In this document: one piece after another, positions 53,779-63,238 of the stretch
Layout of the letters: each line of letters begins with the position of its first letter
Numbering within the stretch: the stretch's first letter is position 1
Assembly (NCBI GenBank): GCA_965216695.1
Contig: OZ244212.1
Location: 2,790,001 to 2,854,000 of the forward strand
From: G965216695 sp965216695
GTDB taxonomy: Bacteria > Pseudomonadota > Gammaproteobacteria > Pseudomonadales > Azotimanducaceae
Direction of reading: 5' to 3'
DNA length: 64,000 bases
Notes under the pieces: generated by a model
Told to the model about the DNA's origin: nothing
Seen by the model: only the letters and a program-made list of their open reading frames with translations
Databases searched by the model: none
Program-made: the position numbers and the translations under genes

Positions 53779-55824
53779 TCAGGCTTCCAACGCCGCCTCG
53801 AGTTCGTTCAGCGAATCCATTGGGGCGGAGCACGAAAGTCCTGAACAGACGAATGCAGTGGTTTGGTCCGCGCTGACCAGCGGCAGATAGTCCGGGACGA
53901 TGCGCGCGTCCGCGGGAATGGCGTAGCAATGGAGCCACGGACGATAGCGCTCGCTGATCGCGTCGCGCCACGCGTGCATCTCTGTGACGTCGCCTCTCAG
54001 GATCACCTGAGTCGGTGGTTGCACGGATTGCTCCAGCGCGTTCAACATGCCGCAGTGTCCGGCCGGATGGGCTTCAATCAGTCCTCGCGCCCAGGACAGG
54101 GTTGCATCGGCCGCGTCCAGGTAGCGCGTGTCTGCCATCAAGTGGCCCAGCAACTGCAAGGCCTCTGCCGCGGTGGCGTTGCCGGGCGGTTGCGCGTCGT
54201 CGAGCGTGGGCTTCGGTCTGTGAATCAGCGTCTCATGGTGTGATGCGGTTAGATAGAAGCCGCCGTTTTCCTCGTCGCGGAAATCGCGCAGAAGCGCATC
54301 AGCGAGTTCCCGCGCAAACTGCGCGTCGACATCACGCCAATGCGTCTGCAGCAACTCGAGCAGCCCGGTGAGGACATTGGCGTAGTCTTCCAGGTATCCG
54401 TCGTACTTTGGCGCGCCCTGCCAGGTCGCGTAGAGGCGAGCGTCCATCCACATGCGGTCGCGCACGAAATCGGCAACCCGGAAGGCGGATTCGAGCCAGG
54501 GTGTTTTGTTTTGGACGCGGGCTGCGCGCGCCAGCGCGCCGAACGCCATGCCATTCCAGCCGGCAAGGATTTTGTGGTCGAGGCTCGGTCGCGTTCGGGT
54601 GTTGCGCTGTGCCAACAGCTTGTCTCTGGCGCGTGCGAGCACCTGATCGGCATCCGGGCGCGTTAGCGAAAGGCGGTGAACGACCGATCGCCACGAGTCA
54701 CGCCGGTGGAGGTTCCACTTGCCTTCGAAGTTGGCAGGCTTGTCCAGACCGTAGAGCGTTTCCACAATCAGAAATTCGGCTTCGTCGAGCAGTTTTTTTA
54801 CGTCGGGTTTGCGCCACACGTAGTACGCACCTTCGGCCCCGTCCGAGTCGGCGTCCAGCGCAGCATACAGACCACCGTCCGGATGCTGCATTTCCTGTGT
54901 CATCCACCGTGCAATGCCGTCTGCTGCTTGCTCGAACAGCTCGTCGGGTCCTATGTTCAGCGCGTCGGTGAACAGGCGCAGTAACAACGCGTTGTCGTAC
55001 AGCATCTTCTCGAAGTGCGGCACCATCCACTGGTCGTCCGTGCTGTAGCGGAAGAATCCACCGCCCAGGTGATCGTGGATGCCGCCGCGGGCGATGCCGG
55101 TAAGCGTGCTCATTACCATGTCCAGGGCCTGCCGGTCGACGTCGCGGCGTGCGCTGTGCGCCCAGTGCCGAAGCAGCCGGTCGATCGCGGTGGGCATCGG
55201 AAACTTGGGCGCGCGCCCGAAGCCGCCGTGTTTGGGATCGTACTGCGCGGCCAACGCATCCCTGGCAGCGGCCAGCAGCTGATCGTCGTCCTGTTCCGGC
55301 GCGTCGGTCCCGGACGGGTTCAGGTTGCCGAGCACCGTGCGCAACTTGTCGGACTGCTGATCCAGTTCGTCAGCTTGATTGTTGTACACCTCGTGTATCC
55401 GCATCAGCAGGTCCGCGAAGCCTGGCAGGCTGTAGCGGGGGGTTTTCGGGAAATAGGTCCCGCTGAAGAACGGCAGCAGCGAATCCGGGTGCAGGAATAC
55501 GGTGAGCGGCCAGCCGCCGCCCGCCTGAGACAACAGAGCGTGGGTGGTCTGATACACGCGATCGATGTCCGGGCGTTCTTCACGGTCAACCTTGATGTTC
55601 ACGAAGTGGCTGTTCATTACGGCGGCTACTTCGGGATCGTCGAACGACTCGTGCGCCATCACGTGACACCAGTGGCACGATGAGTAGCCGATCGAAAGCA
55701 GGATTGGCCGGTTGGTGTCCCTGGCCGCGGCCAGGGCAGATTCGTCCCATGGTTGCCAGTGCACCGGCTGGTGTGCGTGTTGCAGCAGGTAGGGACTGGT
55801 TTCTTCTGCCAGGCGGTTTTCCAT
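53779..55824 (-). CDS. DUF255 thioredoxin-domain protein (YyaL/SSP411 type)
   Basis: A 681-residue cytoplasmic protein. The N-terminal thioredoxin-like domain reads ETSPYLLQHAHQPVHWQPW, then SIGYSSCHWCHVMAHESFDD with the redox pair Cys50/Cys53, and VDREERPDIDRVY. The rest is an alpha-helical toroid of the six-hairpin-glycosidase kind (YDPKHGGFGRAPKFP, HFEKMLYDNALLL, LDADSDGAEGAYYVW). The family is widespread and conserved to humans (SPATA20), but its function is unknown. Convergent with the PHP-domain gene, 7 nt apart. Confidence 0.88.
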   Translation of the reverse strand: MENRLAEETSPYLLQHAHQPVHWQPWDESALAAARDTNRPILLSIGYSSCHWCHVMAHESFDDPEVAAVMNSHFVNIKVDREERPDIDRVYQTTHALLSQAGGGWPLTVFLHPDSLLPFFSGTYFPKTPRYSLPGFADLLMRIHEVYNNQADELDQQSDKLRTVLGNLNPSGTDAPEQDDDQLLAAARDALAAQYDPKHGGFGRAPKFPMPTAIDRLLRHWAHSARRDVDRQALDMVMSTLTGIARGGIHDHLGGGFFRYSTDDQWMVPHFEKMLYDNALLLRLFTDALNIGPDELFEQAADGIARWMTQEMQHPDGGLYAALDADSDGAEGAYYVWRKPDVKKLLDEAEFLIVETLYGLDKPANFEGKWNLHRRDSWRSVVHRLSLTRPDADQVLARARDKLLAQRNTRTRPSLDHKILAGWNGMAFGALARAARVQNKTPWLESAFRVADFVRDRMWMDARLYATWQGAPKYDGYLEDYANVLTGLLELLQTHWRDVDAQFARELADALLRDFRDEENGGFYLTASHHETLIHRPKPTLDDAQPPGNATAAEALQLLGHLMADTRYLDAADATLSWARGLIEAHPAGHCGMLNALEQSVQPPTQVILRGDVTEMHAWRDAISERYRPWLHCYAIPADARIVPDYLPLVSADQTTAFVCSGLSCSAPMDSLNELEAALEA

Positions 55825-55970
55825 CAGCGCTCTAACGATACAGCGGCCGGTCAGTGTCCCACAAAGGCGTACGCCGGCCCAGGATGTGCGGTGTGCGCAT
55901 CAGTGCCGCGGCGCCGGTGGGTAAATGGAATTGAGGTAGACTAGCGGCATACACACGCACGAGACGTTCG

Positions 55971-56456
55971 ATGGTTGATTCGGATGGATATCGACCAAAC
56001 GTGGGGCTGATCATTGCCAATCAGCACGGCCAGGTGCTGTGGGCGCGTCGTATCGGCGGGCAGGATCACTGGCAGTTCCCGCAGGGTGGCGTGGACGCGG
56101 ACGAACCGGTGGAGGCGGCGCTGTTTCGTGAACTGCACGAGGAAGTCGGTTTAACCGAGGAGTGTGTCGAAATCGTCGCGGCTACCAGAAATTGGCTCCG
56201 CTACCGGATACCCCGTCGTTTTCAGAGGTACAACTCGACGCCGGGTTTCAAGGGCCAGAAACAGCGCTGGTTTTTGCTGCGAATGCTCGCGGGTGATGAC
56301 GCGGTCGACATGAACTGCGGTCCCAAACCCGAGTTCGACGGCTGGCAATGGGTAAGTTACTGGTATCCGCTAACCAACGTGGTCGACTTCAAACGCGAGG
56401 TGTATCGGCGTGCAATGCTCGAGCTGGTACGCCATCTGCCGAGCGGCGCGGGATGA
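55971..56456 (+). CDS. rppH: RNA pyrophosphohydrolase
   Basis: Nudix enzyme of 161 residues that strips pyrophosphate from mRNA 5' ends and so triggers decay. YRPNVGLIIANQHGQVLWARR, QFPQGGVD, then the Nudix box G-x5-E-x7-REL-x-EE-x-GL (PVEAALFRELHEEVGL) and QRWFLLRML. E. coli length is 176. It precedes ptsP by 31 nt, the same order as in E. coli and Pseudomonas. Confidence 0.94.
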   Translation: MVDSDGYRPNVGLIIANQHGQVLWARRIGGQDHWQFPQGGVDADEPVEAALFRELHEEVGLTEECVEIVAATRNWLRYRIPRRFQRYNSTPGFKGQKQRWFLLRMLAGDDAVDMNCGPKPEFDGWQWVSYWYPLTNVVDFKREVYRRAMLELVRHLPSGAG

Positions 56457-56487
56457 CCGGTAACAGCCTCGCGGCGGTCCACGGCAC

Positions 56488-58761
56488 GTGCTGACGTCGC
56501 TACGAAAAATCGTTCAGGACGTATCGGACGCGCAATCCTTTCGCGATGCGGTCGATGTACTGGTGCGCGACGTTTGTGAGGCGTTGCGCGTCGAGGTGTG
56601 TTCGGTTTTTCTCGTCGACGCCACCCAGACCCGCCTCGTTTTCGTGGCCAACCAGGGCTTGAACCCGCGTCAGTTGGGCCGCGCCTCGGTAAGCGTAGAC
56701 GAAGGTCTGGTAGGTCTGGTGTGCCGGCGCGCCGAACCAATCAACCTGGAGGCAGCCACGGAGCACCCGGCCTTTCACTACATCAAGGGCATCGGCGAGG
56801 AGCCGTATCACGCCTTTCTGGGTGTGCCGATCATTCATCATCGGCGAACGCTCGGTGTAATCGTGGTGCAGCAGAAGGAGCGACGGCGGTTCGACGAAAG
56901 CGAAGAAGCGTTTCTGGTGACACTGTCGGCGCAACTCGCGAACGTAGTTGCGCACGCGGAAGCCACCGGAGAAGTACAGGCGCTGGTTGGCGGCAAGAAG
57001 ATGCTGCAGGATCGTATGTTCCGGGGCGTGCCGGGCTCGTCGGGTATCGGCATCGGCCGCTGCGTGGTGGTGCATCCTGCGGCCAACCTCGATTCGGTGC
57101 CGGAGAAGGAAGCGGAAGATGTCCGCACCGAATTGCTGGTATTCGACCGTGCGATCGAGTCCGTACGGGGCGACATCCGTAATATCGAGACCGATTTCGC
57201 CGACAGCCTGCCGCCCGAGGAGCTGGCGCTGTTCGATGCGTACCTGCACATGCTGGACGACAACGCGATTGCGGGCGACGTCCGCCAGCGGATTCGCGGC
57301 GGCCAGTGGGCTCAGGGTGCGCTGAAGCAGGTGATACGCGAGCATGTCCGCCGCTTCGACGACATGCAGGACGCTTATCTGCGCGAACGCAGCGCCGATG
57401 TGGCGGATCTGGGCCAGCGGGTGCTGGCCTACCTTCAGGATATCCGGGAAACCAAGCAGCATTTTCCCGAACAGACCGTGCTGGTAGGCGACGAGATCAC
57501 CGCCGCGATGCTCACCAATATTCCGCAGGATCGGTTGGTGGGCATTGCCAGCGTCCGGGGGTCCGGCAGTTCGCACGTCTCGATTCTTGCGCGAGCGCTT
57601 GGCATACCGGCGGTGATGGGCGCAACGGACCTGCCGATTCTCGAAATCGACGGCCAGACGCTGGTAGTCGACGGTTTCTACGGCGAAGTGTTCGTGACGC
57701 CGTCGGAGGATCTGCAGCAGCAGTATCGGGAGCTTCAGACCCAGGAGCGAGAGTTCTCTGCGGAACTGGATACGCTAAAGGACTTGCCGTCGGTTACGCG
57801 CGACGGCCACCGGGTGCGCCTGTGGGTAAACGTGGGTCTTACCGGCGACATCTCACGCAGCCTGGATCGCGGGGCGGAAGGGATCGGTCTGTTCCGCACC
57901 GAGGTTCCGTTCATGGAACAGGACCGTTTTCCAACCGAAGAAGAACAGCGCTTGGTCTACCGTGAGCATATGGAAGCCTTCGAACCCCGGCCGGTGACGA
58001 TGCGAACGCTCGACGTCGGCGGCGACAAGTCGCTCACGTATTTTCCGATCAACGAAGACAATCCGTTTCTGGGCTGGCGCGGCATCCGGGTCACGTTGGA
58101 CCATCCGGAGATCTTCATGGTGCAGGTGCGCGCGATGCTGAAGGCCAACGCTGGGCTACGCGGCATTCTTCGGATCATGCTGCCGATGATTTCGAGCATT
58201 GACGAGGTCGACGAAGCGGCCGCGCTCGTGGCGCGCGCGTACGACGAAGTACTCGAGGAGGGTTTCGACGTAAAACGTCCGTGGGTGGGCGTAATGGTGG
58301 AAGTTCCGGCAGCGGTGTATCAGGCCCGCGAGATTGCCCGCAGGGTCGATTTTCTCGCGGTGGGGTCCAACGACCTCACGCAATACATGCTGGCGGTAGA
58401 CCGCAACAACGCACGCGTCGCCGGACTGTACCAGGAGATGCACCCGGCGGTGCTGTCCGCGCTTCGCGAAGTGGCGCGGGCGGCGTCGCGTTCAGAGAAG
58501 CCGGTGGGTATCTGCGGCGAGCTGGCGGGCACCCCCGAGGGTGCGGTGCTGTTGCTTGGCATGGGCTATCACGTGCTTTCGATGAACGCGACCAATCTGC
58601 CGCGAGTGAAATGGGTGATTCGCAACGTCAAGCGGCGCGATGCGCGACGGATTCTGGCCCACGCGTTGCGGCTGCAGACCGCGGAGATGGTTCAGCAGTA
58701 TGTGCGCGATGAGCTTATTGAGGCCGGCCTGGGACGGATCATTCCGCAGCGACACGCGTAA
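56488..58761 (+). CDS. ptsP: Phosphoenolpyruvate-protein phosphotransferase PtsP (nitrogen PTS enzyme I)
   Basis: Enzyme I of the regulatory nitrogen PTS, 757 residues. An N-terminal GAF domain (about 1-150, VEVCSVFLVDATQTRLVFVANQG) is followed by the EI domains: SGSSHVSILARALGIPAVMG with the phospho-accepting His363, GIGLFRTEVPFME, FLAVGSNDLTQYMLAVDRNN, and GICGELAGTPEGAVLLLGMG with Cys676. It passes phosphate from PEP to NPr and sets the phosphorylation of EIIA-Ntr. GTG start at 56488. The 3' end overlaps the convergent NRDE gene by 23 bp. Confidence 0.95.
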   Translation: MLTSLRKIVQDVSDAQSFRDAVDVLVRDVCEALRVEVCSVFLVDATQTRLVFVANQGLNPRQLGRASVSVDEGLVGLVCRRAEPINLEAATEHPAFHYIKGIGEEPYHAFLGVPIIHHRRTLGVIVVQQKERRRFDESEEAFLVTLSAQLANVVAHAEATGEVQALVGGKKMLQDRMFRGVPGSSGIGIGRCVVVHPAANLDSVPEKEAEDVRTELLVFDRAIESVRGDIRNIETDFADSLPPEELALFDAYLHMLDDNAIAGDVRQRIRGGQWAQGALKQVIREHVRRFDDMQDAYLRERSADVADLGQRVLAYLQDIRETKQHFPEQTVLVGDEITAAMLTNIPQDRLVGIASVRGSGSSHVSILARALGIPAVMGATDLPILEIDGQTLVVDGFYGEVFVTPSEDLQQQYRELQTQEREFSAELDTLKDLPSVTRDGHRVRLWVNVGLTGDISRSLDRGAEGIGLFRTEVPFMEQDRFPTEEEQRLVYREHMEAFEPRPVTMRTLDVGGDKSLTYFPINEDNPFLGWRGIRVTLDHPEIFMVQVRAMLKANAGLRGILRIMLPMISSIDEVDEAAALVARAYDEVLEEGFDVKRPWVGVMVEVPAAVYQAREIARRVDFLAVGSNDLTQYMLAVDRNNARVAGLYQEMHPAVLSALREVARAASRSEKPVGICGELAGTPEGAVLLLGMGYHVLSMNATNLPRVKWVIRNVKRRDARRILAHALRLQTAEMVQQYVRDELIEAGLGRIIPQRHA

Positions 58762-59506
58762 TGCGCTGCTGGGTATAGCGGTCGGCGATACCGCCGGCCG
58801 TGAATGTCTGCTCAACGAAGTCGATGCGCTCCGTAGACACCACTACCGACGTGCTGGCCCGCGTGCCGTATTCCTCGCCCACGATGAATCGAGCCGCCGT
58901 ACGGCGTTCCAGTTCGATCGGATTGCCGCGGTTGGGCAATTCACGATCCGGAGCAACCGACGTGTCTGCAAGGATGGCCAGCAACGCATCGTGCAACGGA
59001 CGCTCGGCGTCGTTCAATGCGGCCGACAGTGCCGTAATGCCCTGTGTTGCTTTGCGCCAACGCGCCCCGAGTTCGGCATTGGTGAGGCCATATGTACCGG
59101 CATTCAACAGGCGCGATTCGGCCCGGTTGGACAGATATCCGAGCGTCTGCCCGTCCCACAGCAGCAGGTTGAAGCCGCGGTACGCGTCAGGCTCGGCGTC
59201 GTCCATGAAACAGGCGGTGCCCGAGCCCGACGCGAGAAAACCACTTACGAGTTCGCCCCGCGAACGCATGGACGTTTGGGGTAGCGGGTCGCCCTGGGAG
59301 AAGTTGGTGACCGCGGCAAAACGACCGCGGCGGTCGATGCCGAGCCAGGTGCCTCCCTCTTCGCAGTCTCGACCGGCGAACACATCCGGTTGGTCATCCC
59401 AGAAGTGTGCGGTCAGCGCCGGCCGCGCGTAGAATTCGTCGCGATTCGCCGCCACCACGAGGGGTCGGTCGGAGTTCGGCTCGTAGTGAATCAGAATCAG
59501 GCACAC
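58739..59506 (-). CDS. NRDE (TANGO2-like) family protein
   Basis: A 255-residue protein starting with CLILIHYEPNSDRPLVVAANRDEFYARP, which contains the eponymous NRDE motif; the adjacent GGTWLGIDRRGRFAAVTNF is also diagnostic. The Cys at position 2 suggests an N-terminal-nucleophile-type fold, as in the family. The cellular role is unsettled; TANGO2 homologues are linked to lipid or haem handling in eukaryotes. The GTG at 59506 is chosen because it puts MCLI at the start; the frame stays open to 59887 without family homology. It is divergent from lgt with 29 nt between starts. Confidence 0.88.
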   Translation of the reverse strand: MCLILIHYEPNSDRPLVVAANRDEFYARPALTAHFWDDQPDVFAGRDCEEGGTWLGIDRRGRFAAVTNFSQGDPLPQTSMRSRGELVSGFLASGSGTACFMDDAEPDAYRGFNLLLWDGQTLGYLSNRAESRLLNAGTYGLTNAELGARWRKATQGITALSAALNDAERPLHDALLAILADTSVAPDRELPNRGNPIELERRTAARFIVGEEYGTRASTSVVVSTERIDFVEQTFTAGGIADRYTQQRITRVAAE

Positions 59507-59535
59507 AGGCGTTTTGTCGCACGGGAATACACGAG

Positions 59536-60369
59536 ATGCATTATCCCTCAATCGATCCGGTGATCGTATGGCTGGGTCCGGTGGCCGTACGTTGGTACGG
59601 ACTGGCGTACCTCGCGGGATTCGCATGTGTGTGGTGGCTCGGCCGGTATCGCGCCCGCCGGGATGACCGCTGGAATGACGAGATGCTGTCGGATCTCGTG
59701 TTTTTCGGGGCTCTGGGCGCGGTGCTGGGCGGACGCATCGGGTACACCTTCTTCTATGGTTACGAGCAACTCGCGCGGGATCCGCTGTTTCTGTTCCGTA
59801 TCTGGGAGGGAGGCATGTCGTTTCACGGTGGCCTGCTGGGCGTTCTGGTTGCGATGTGGCTGTTCGGCCGGAAGTACCGGCTCGCATTTCTCGATGTCAC
59901 GGACTTCCTGGCGCCGTTGGCACCCATAGGTCTGGGTCTGGGTCGGCTCGGCAACTTCGTCAATACGGAGCTACCCGGCCGGATTACCGAAGGACCCTTC
60001 GGCTTCTACTATCCCTGCGCGGCCGACGCGGTTCGGGCGATCAACCCGTTGTGTACCGGTGCGTTCGAGACGTTTACTCGGCATCCGTCGCCGCTGTATC
60101 AGGCGTTCACGGAAGGGTTGCTGCTGTTCGTGCTCGTCTGGCTGGTTTCAGCAATCCCGCGCCCGCAGGGGCTGGTGTCGGGCGTGTTTATGGTGGGGTA
60201 CGGTTGTTTCCGGTTTACAACCGAGTTCTTCCGCGAACCGGACAGTCATATCGGGGTGTTTTTCGGCGCTGTGAGCATGGGTCAGCTGCTGAGTGTGCCG
60301 ATGGTGGCGATTGGAGTGTGGCTGATCTGGCGGTCGCGTAACCAGCCTAGCGTTGTCCCGGCCGGGTGA
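59536..60369 (+). CDS. lgt: Prolipoprotein diacylglyceryl transferase
   Basis: Inner-membrane enzyme of 277 residues attaching diacylglycerol to the lipobox Cys of prolipoproteins. Seven hydrophobic segments are visible. SFHGGLLG contains the essential His region, and LGLGRLGNFVNTELPGR is the Lgt signature; RFTTEFFREPDSHIG lies near the end. It would process the lipoproteins in this window. ATG at 59536, on the family start; an open frame further left was rejected. Order ptsP-lgt-thyA as in E. coli. Confidence 0.95.
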   Translation: MHYPSIDPVIVWLGPVAVRWYGLAYLAGFACVWWLGRYRARRDDRWNDEMLSDLVFFGALGAVLGGRIGYTFFYGYEQLARDPLFLFRIWEGGMSFHGGLLGVLVAMWLFGRKYRLAFLDVTDFLAPLAPIGLGLGRLGNFVNTELPGRITEGPFGFYYPCAADAVRAINPLCTGAFETFTRHPSPLYQAFTEGLLLFVLVWLVSAIPRPQGLVSGVFMVGYGCFRFTTEFFREPDSHIGVFFGAVSMGQLLSVPMVAIGVWLIWRSRNQPSVVPAG

Positions 60370-60414
60370 ATCCCTGTATTCTTCGCCGCGCGGACACACA
60401 CCACTCGATCTCAG

Positions 60415-61209
60415 ATGCAGCAATACCTCGACCTGATGCGCCACGTACGCGACCACGGCGTGTTCAAAAACGATCGTACCGGCACCGGCACGTACAGCGT
60501 GTTCGGCTATCAGATGCGGTTCGATCTATCGGAAGGCTTCCCGCTGGTTACAACCAAGAAGATGTTTCTGCGGGGCATCATTCACGAGCTGCTGTGGTTT
60601 CTGTCCGGCAGCACCAACATTGGTTACCTGCGCGAACACGGTGTGCACATCTGGGACGAATGGGCGGATGAAAACGGCGAACTGGGACCGGTATACGGTT
60701 CGCAGTGGCGTTCCTGGCCTGCCCCTGATGGAGGCTCGATCGACCAGATCGCCCGGCTGGTACACGACATTCGACACAATCCGGATTCACGCCGGTTGCT
60801 GGTGAGTGCGTGGAACGTTGCGGAAGTGGATACGATGGCGCTGCCGCCGTGTCACACCATGTTTCAGTTCTACGTTGCGAACGGCAGACTCTCATGTCAG
60901 CTGTACCAACGGTCGGCGGACATCTTCCTGGGGGTTCCGTTCAATATTGCGTCTTATGCGTTGCTCACGCAGATGCTGGCGCAGGTATGTGCGCTCGAAC
61001 CCGGAGATTTTGTGCATACGTTCGGAGACGCCCACCTGTATGCAAATCATCTGGAGCAGGCAGACGAACAACTGCACCGACTCCCAATGCCACTACCGAC
61101 CATGCATTTGAACCCCGCGGTGGACGACCTGTTCGCGTTCTCGATCGACGACTTCACGCTCGAGAATTATCGCTGTCACGCTGCCATCAAGGCACCTATT
61201 GCTGTTTGA
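60415..61209 (+). CDS. thyA: Thymidylate synthase
   Basis: Methylates dUMP to dTMP using methylene-THF; 264 residues, identical in length to E. coli ThyA. NDRTGTGTYSVFGYQMRFDL begins the fold; ALPPCHTMFQFYV carries the catalytic Cys, and LYQRSADIFLGVPFNIASYA the nucleotide site, ending in IKAPIAV. It is followed after 6 nt by folA, which regenerates THF from its product DHF. Confidence 0.97.
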   Translation: MQQYLDLMRHVRDHGVFKNDRTGTGTYSVFGYQMRFDLSEGFPLVTTKKMFLRGIIHELLWFLSGSTNIGYLREHGVHIWDEWADENGELGPVYGSQWRSWPAPDGGSIDQIARLVHDIRHNPDSRRLLVSAWNVAEVDTMALPPCHTMFQFYVANGRLSCQLYQRSADIFLGVPFNIASYALLTQMLAQVCALEPGDFVHTFGDAHLYANHLEQADEQLHRLPMPLPTMHLNPAVDDLFAFSIDDFTLENYRCHAAIKAPIAV

Positions 61210-61215
61210 GGAAAC

Positions 61216-61746
61216 TTGCTGTCTGAAGAAACACCGGTCCATATTGCGCTGATCTGGGCGATGGCCCGCAATCGCACGATTGGCGCGAAGAACGGACTGC
61301 CGTGGCGTCTGCCGGAAGACATGCAGTTTTTCACTCGAACCACAATGGGCAAACCCGTCGTTATGGGCCGCAAGACATTTGAATCCATGAAAGCCCCGCT
61401 CGTCGGGCGTACCAACGTAGTCGTTACGCGTCGTCCTCGTTATAGGGTTCCAGAGGGTGTGCTCGTATTTGATTCTCTTACGGTTGCGCTGGATACCTCT
61501 GTGGATATCGCGCGCCGCGACGGCGTGGACGAAGTGATCGTAGCTGGTGGCGCGGCGGTGTATCGCGATGCGCTTGGTGTTGCCACACGCCTTTACGTAA
61601 CCGAGGTGGCGGCCGACGTGGAAGGCGACGTTCACTTCCCTGCCCTAGATCTGTCGGCGTGGCGGCCGGTGTGGAGCGAGGCGCACGAAGCTGACGCGCG
61701 GCACGCCTATGCGTTCACGATTTCGTCCTACGAACGAGCGTCGTGA
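61216..61746 (+). CDS. folA: Dihydrofolate reductase
   Basis: NADPH-dependent reductase of 176 residues, the usual target of trimethoprim. IALIWAMARNRTIGAKNGLPWRLPEDM contains the active-site acidic residue and Trp; then VVMGRKTFESM, and EVIVAGGAAVYRDAL. The start is a TTG at 61216 with GAGGA about 5 nt upstream, overlapping the thyA stop region, which supports it despite the rare codon. The 3' end overlaps the convergent unknown gene by 19 bp. Confidence 0.94.
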   Translation: MLSEETPVHIALIWAMARNRTIGAKNGLPWRLPEDMQFFTRTTMGKPVVMGRKTFESMKAPLVGRTNVVVTRRPRYRVPEGVLVFDSLTVALDTSVDIARRDGVDEVIVAGGAAVYRDALGVATRLYVTEVAADVEGDVHFPALDLSAWRPVWSEAHEADARHAYAFTISSYERAS

Positions 61747-62171
61747 GCAACCGCCGAACTTTTCTTGAACCAACGTCCGTCGCACGGCAGGTCGCGCCAA
61801 CTTTCGGTGGGGAGCGTAGCGGCTGTATTCACTCGGCGCAGGCCCACCAGCAGGTGTTCGATGAGATCAAGCTCTGCGAATATGGGTTCGAAGGGCGTGA
61901 TCTGGGCGACATGGCGCACCTCGTCGCCCGCACGCGACAAATCGCAGCTGCCGTTGGCGAGATCCTTGAGAAGCCGCGCCGCATGCGCCGGGTCGAGGCA
62001 GCTCATGCGATAGAGGCGCCGGTTGTCGCGCCAATCGCACAGTTGAAGCAGTACCGGTGTGTTACAGGTACGGCAGCGTACCAGCGCGTCGGTGATGCCG
62101 AGATGTTCGTCCAGCACGAGTTCAGTGTGGAAGGGCATGCGCCCGGGAATCCAGTGCGCGCACAGAGGCAT
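61728..62171 (-). CDS. Conserved-looking hypothetical protein with Cys pairs
   Basis: I do not recognise this 147-residue protein. It has no signal peptide or membrane segment. Residues about 30-60 contain VRCRTCNTPVLLQLCDW and later RMSCLDP, so a small metal-binding or zinc-ribbon-like site is possible. The ATG at 62171 is the best start, giving MPLCAHWIPGRMPFHTELV. It is divergent from the NAD-kinase-like gene, 62 nt between starts, and overlaps folA convergently by 19 bp. Confidence 0.55.
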   Translation of the reverse strand: MPLCAHWIPGRMPFHTELVLDEHLGITDALVRCRTCNTPVLLQLCDWRDNRRLYRMSCLDPAHAARLLKDLANGSCDLSRAGDEVRHVAQITPFEPIFAELDLIEHLLVGLRRVNTAATLPTESWRDLPCDGRWFKKSSAVAHDARS

Positions 62172-62233
62172 TGTCGGCGGCCCTCGATGGCGGTTGCGGT
62201 GCAAGCTCCAATTGTAGACGCTGGGAAGGTTCA

Positions 62234-63238
62234 GTGAGCGCGCCGCTTGCGCTGGTGGTCAACCCGATGTCGGGCCGCGACGTACGCCGACTCGCGGCCC
62301 GCGCAACCAATATGACCCACGAAGCCAAGCGCGACATCGTCGCACGCATTGCGGCGGGTGCGGACGCGATGGGCGTGACGGACATCTATGTCGCCCGCGA
62401 ACCGTTTCGAATCGCGTCCATGGCGCTCGAACTGATGCCGCTGGATGCGCGTGTGCATGTACTGGATCTACCGCTTACCAACTCCGCCCGCGACACCGAA
62501 CAGCAAATTCGCGCATTTCGCGCCGAAGGCTGTGACACGTTCGTATCGCTCGGCGGCGACGGTACCAATCGCGCGATTGTCCGCGCGCTGGAAGCGGACG
62601 CTGAGGTGACGCTGATCCCGCTGTCCACCGGCACAAACAATGTGTTTCCGGAACTGGTGGAGCCGACGGTAGCTGGGATGGTGGCCGGTATGCAGGCGCG
62701 GCACGTACTTCCCGATAGGCGCTTCGCGCACCGGGTAAAAGTGCTGCGGATTCATGACCCTGAGGGCCAGGAGTGCGACGTTGGCCTGATCGACGCGGTG
62801 CTGCTGGCAAACGACCATGTAGGCAACATGCTGCCGTTCGACCCGGGGCGCCTGCGGCGCCTGGTACTGACGCGCGCGGAACCGGATGCAATCGGCATGT
62901 CGCCGATCGGCGGTTATCTGGATCCGGTGTACGGTGAAGACGACGCGGCGCTCGAGGTCTCCATTGGCGACGGGCCGCCGTTGTGTGTGCCGCTCTCCCC
63001 CGGCCTGTTCCGGAAGGTCTGTGTTTCCGACGTCCAACGCGTGCCGCTGGACGGTGACGTTGCGTTCACGGGGCCGGGTGTGCTGGCACTGGACGGCGAT
63101 CGAGATCACAAACTCGTGGCGGGCGCGCGGTGGCGGGTACGGGTTGCGCGCGACGGTCCCTGGCGGCTCGACGTATCCGCGGTCATGCGCTGGGCGGCAG
63201 CGCAAGGCGTCATTGCGCGAGGACCAGGAGTGTCATGA
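62234..63238 (+). CDS. ATP-NAD kinase-like (AcoX-type) protein
   Basis: A 334-residue protein of the NAD-kinase/diacylglycerol-kinase superfamily. LALVVNPMSGRDVRRLAARA starts the chain, VSLGGDGTNRAIVRAL is the GGDGT nucleotide-binding motif, and LIPLSTGTNNVFPE the second one. Similar proteins, such as AcoX, are found beside acetoin or acyl-CoA enzymes and have no defined reaction. GTG start at 62234 with GGGAAGG upstream. The stop overlaps the acyl-CoA synthetase start (ATGA), which suggests a shared pathway. It is not the housekeeping NadK. Confidence 0.75.
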   Translation: MSAPLALVVNPMSGRDVRRLAARATNMTHEAKRDIVARIAAGADAMGVTDIYVAREPFRIASMALELMPLDARVHVLDLPLTNSARDTEQQIRAFRAEGCDTFVSLGGDGTNRAIVRALEADAEVTLIPLSTGTNNVFPELVEPTVAGMVAGMQARHVLPDRRFAHRVKVLRIHDPEGQECDVGLIDAVLLANDHVGNMLPFDPGRLRRLVLTRAEPDAIGMSPIGGYLDPVYGEDDAALEVSIGDGPPLCVPLSPGLFRKVCVSDVQRVPLDGDVAFTGPGVLALDGDRDHKLVAGARWRVRVARDGPWRLDVSAVMRWAAAQGVIARGPGVS

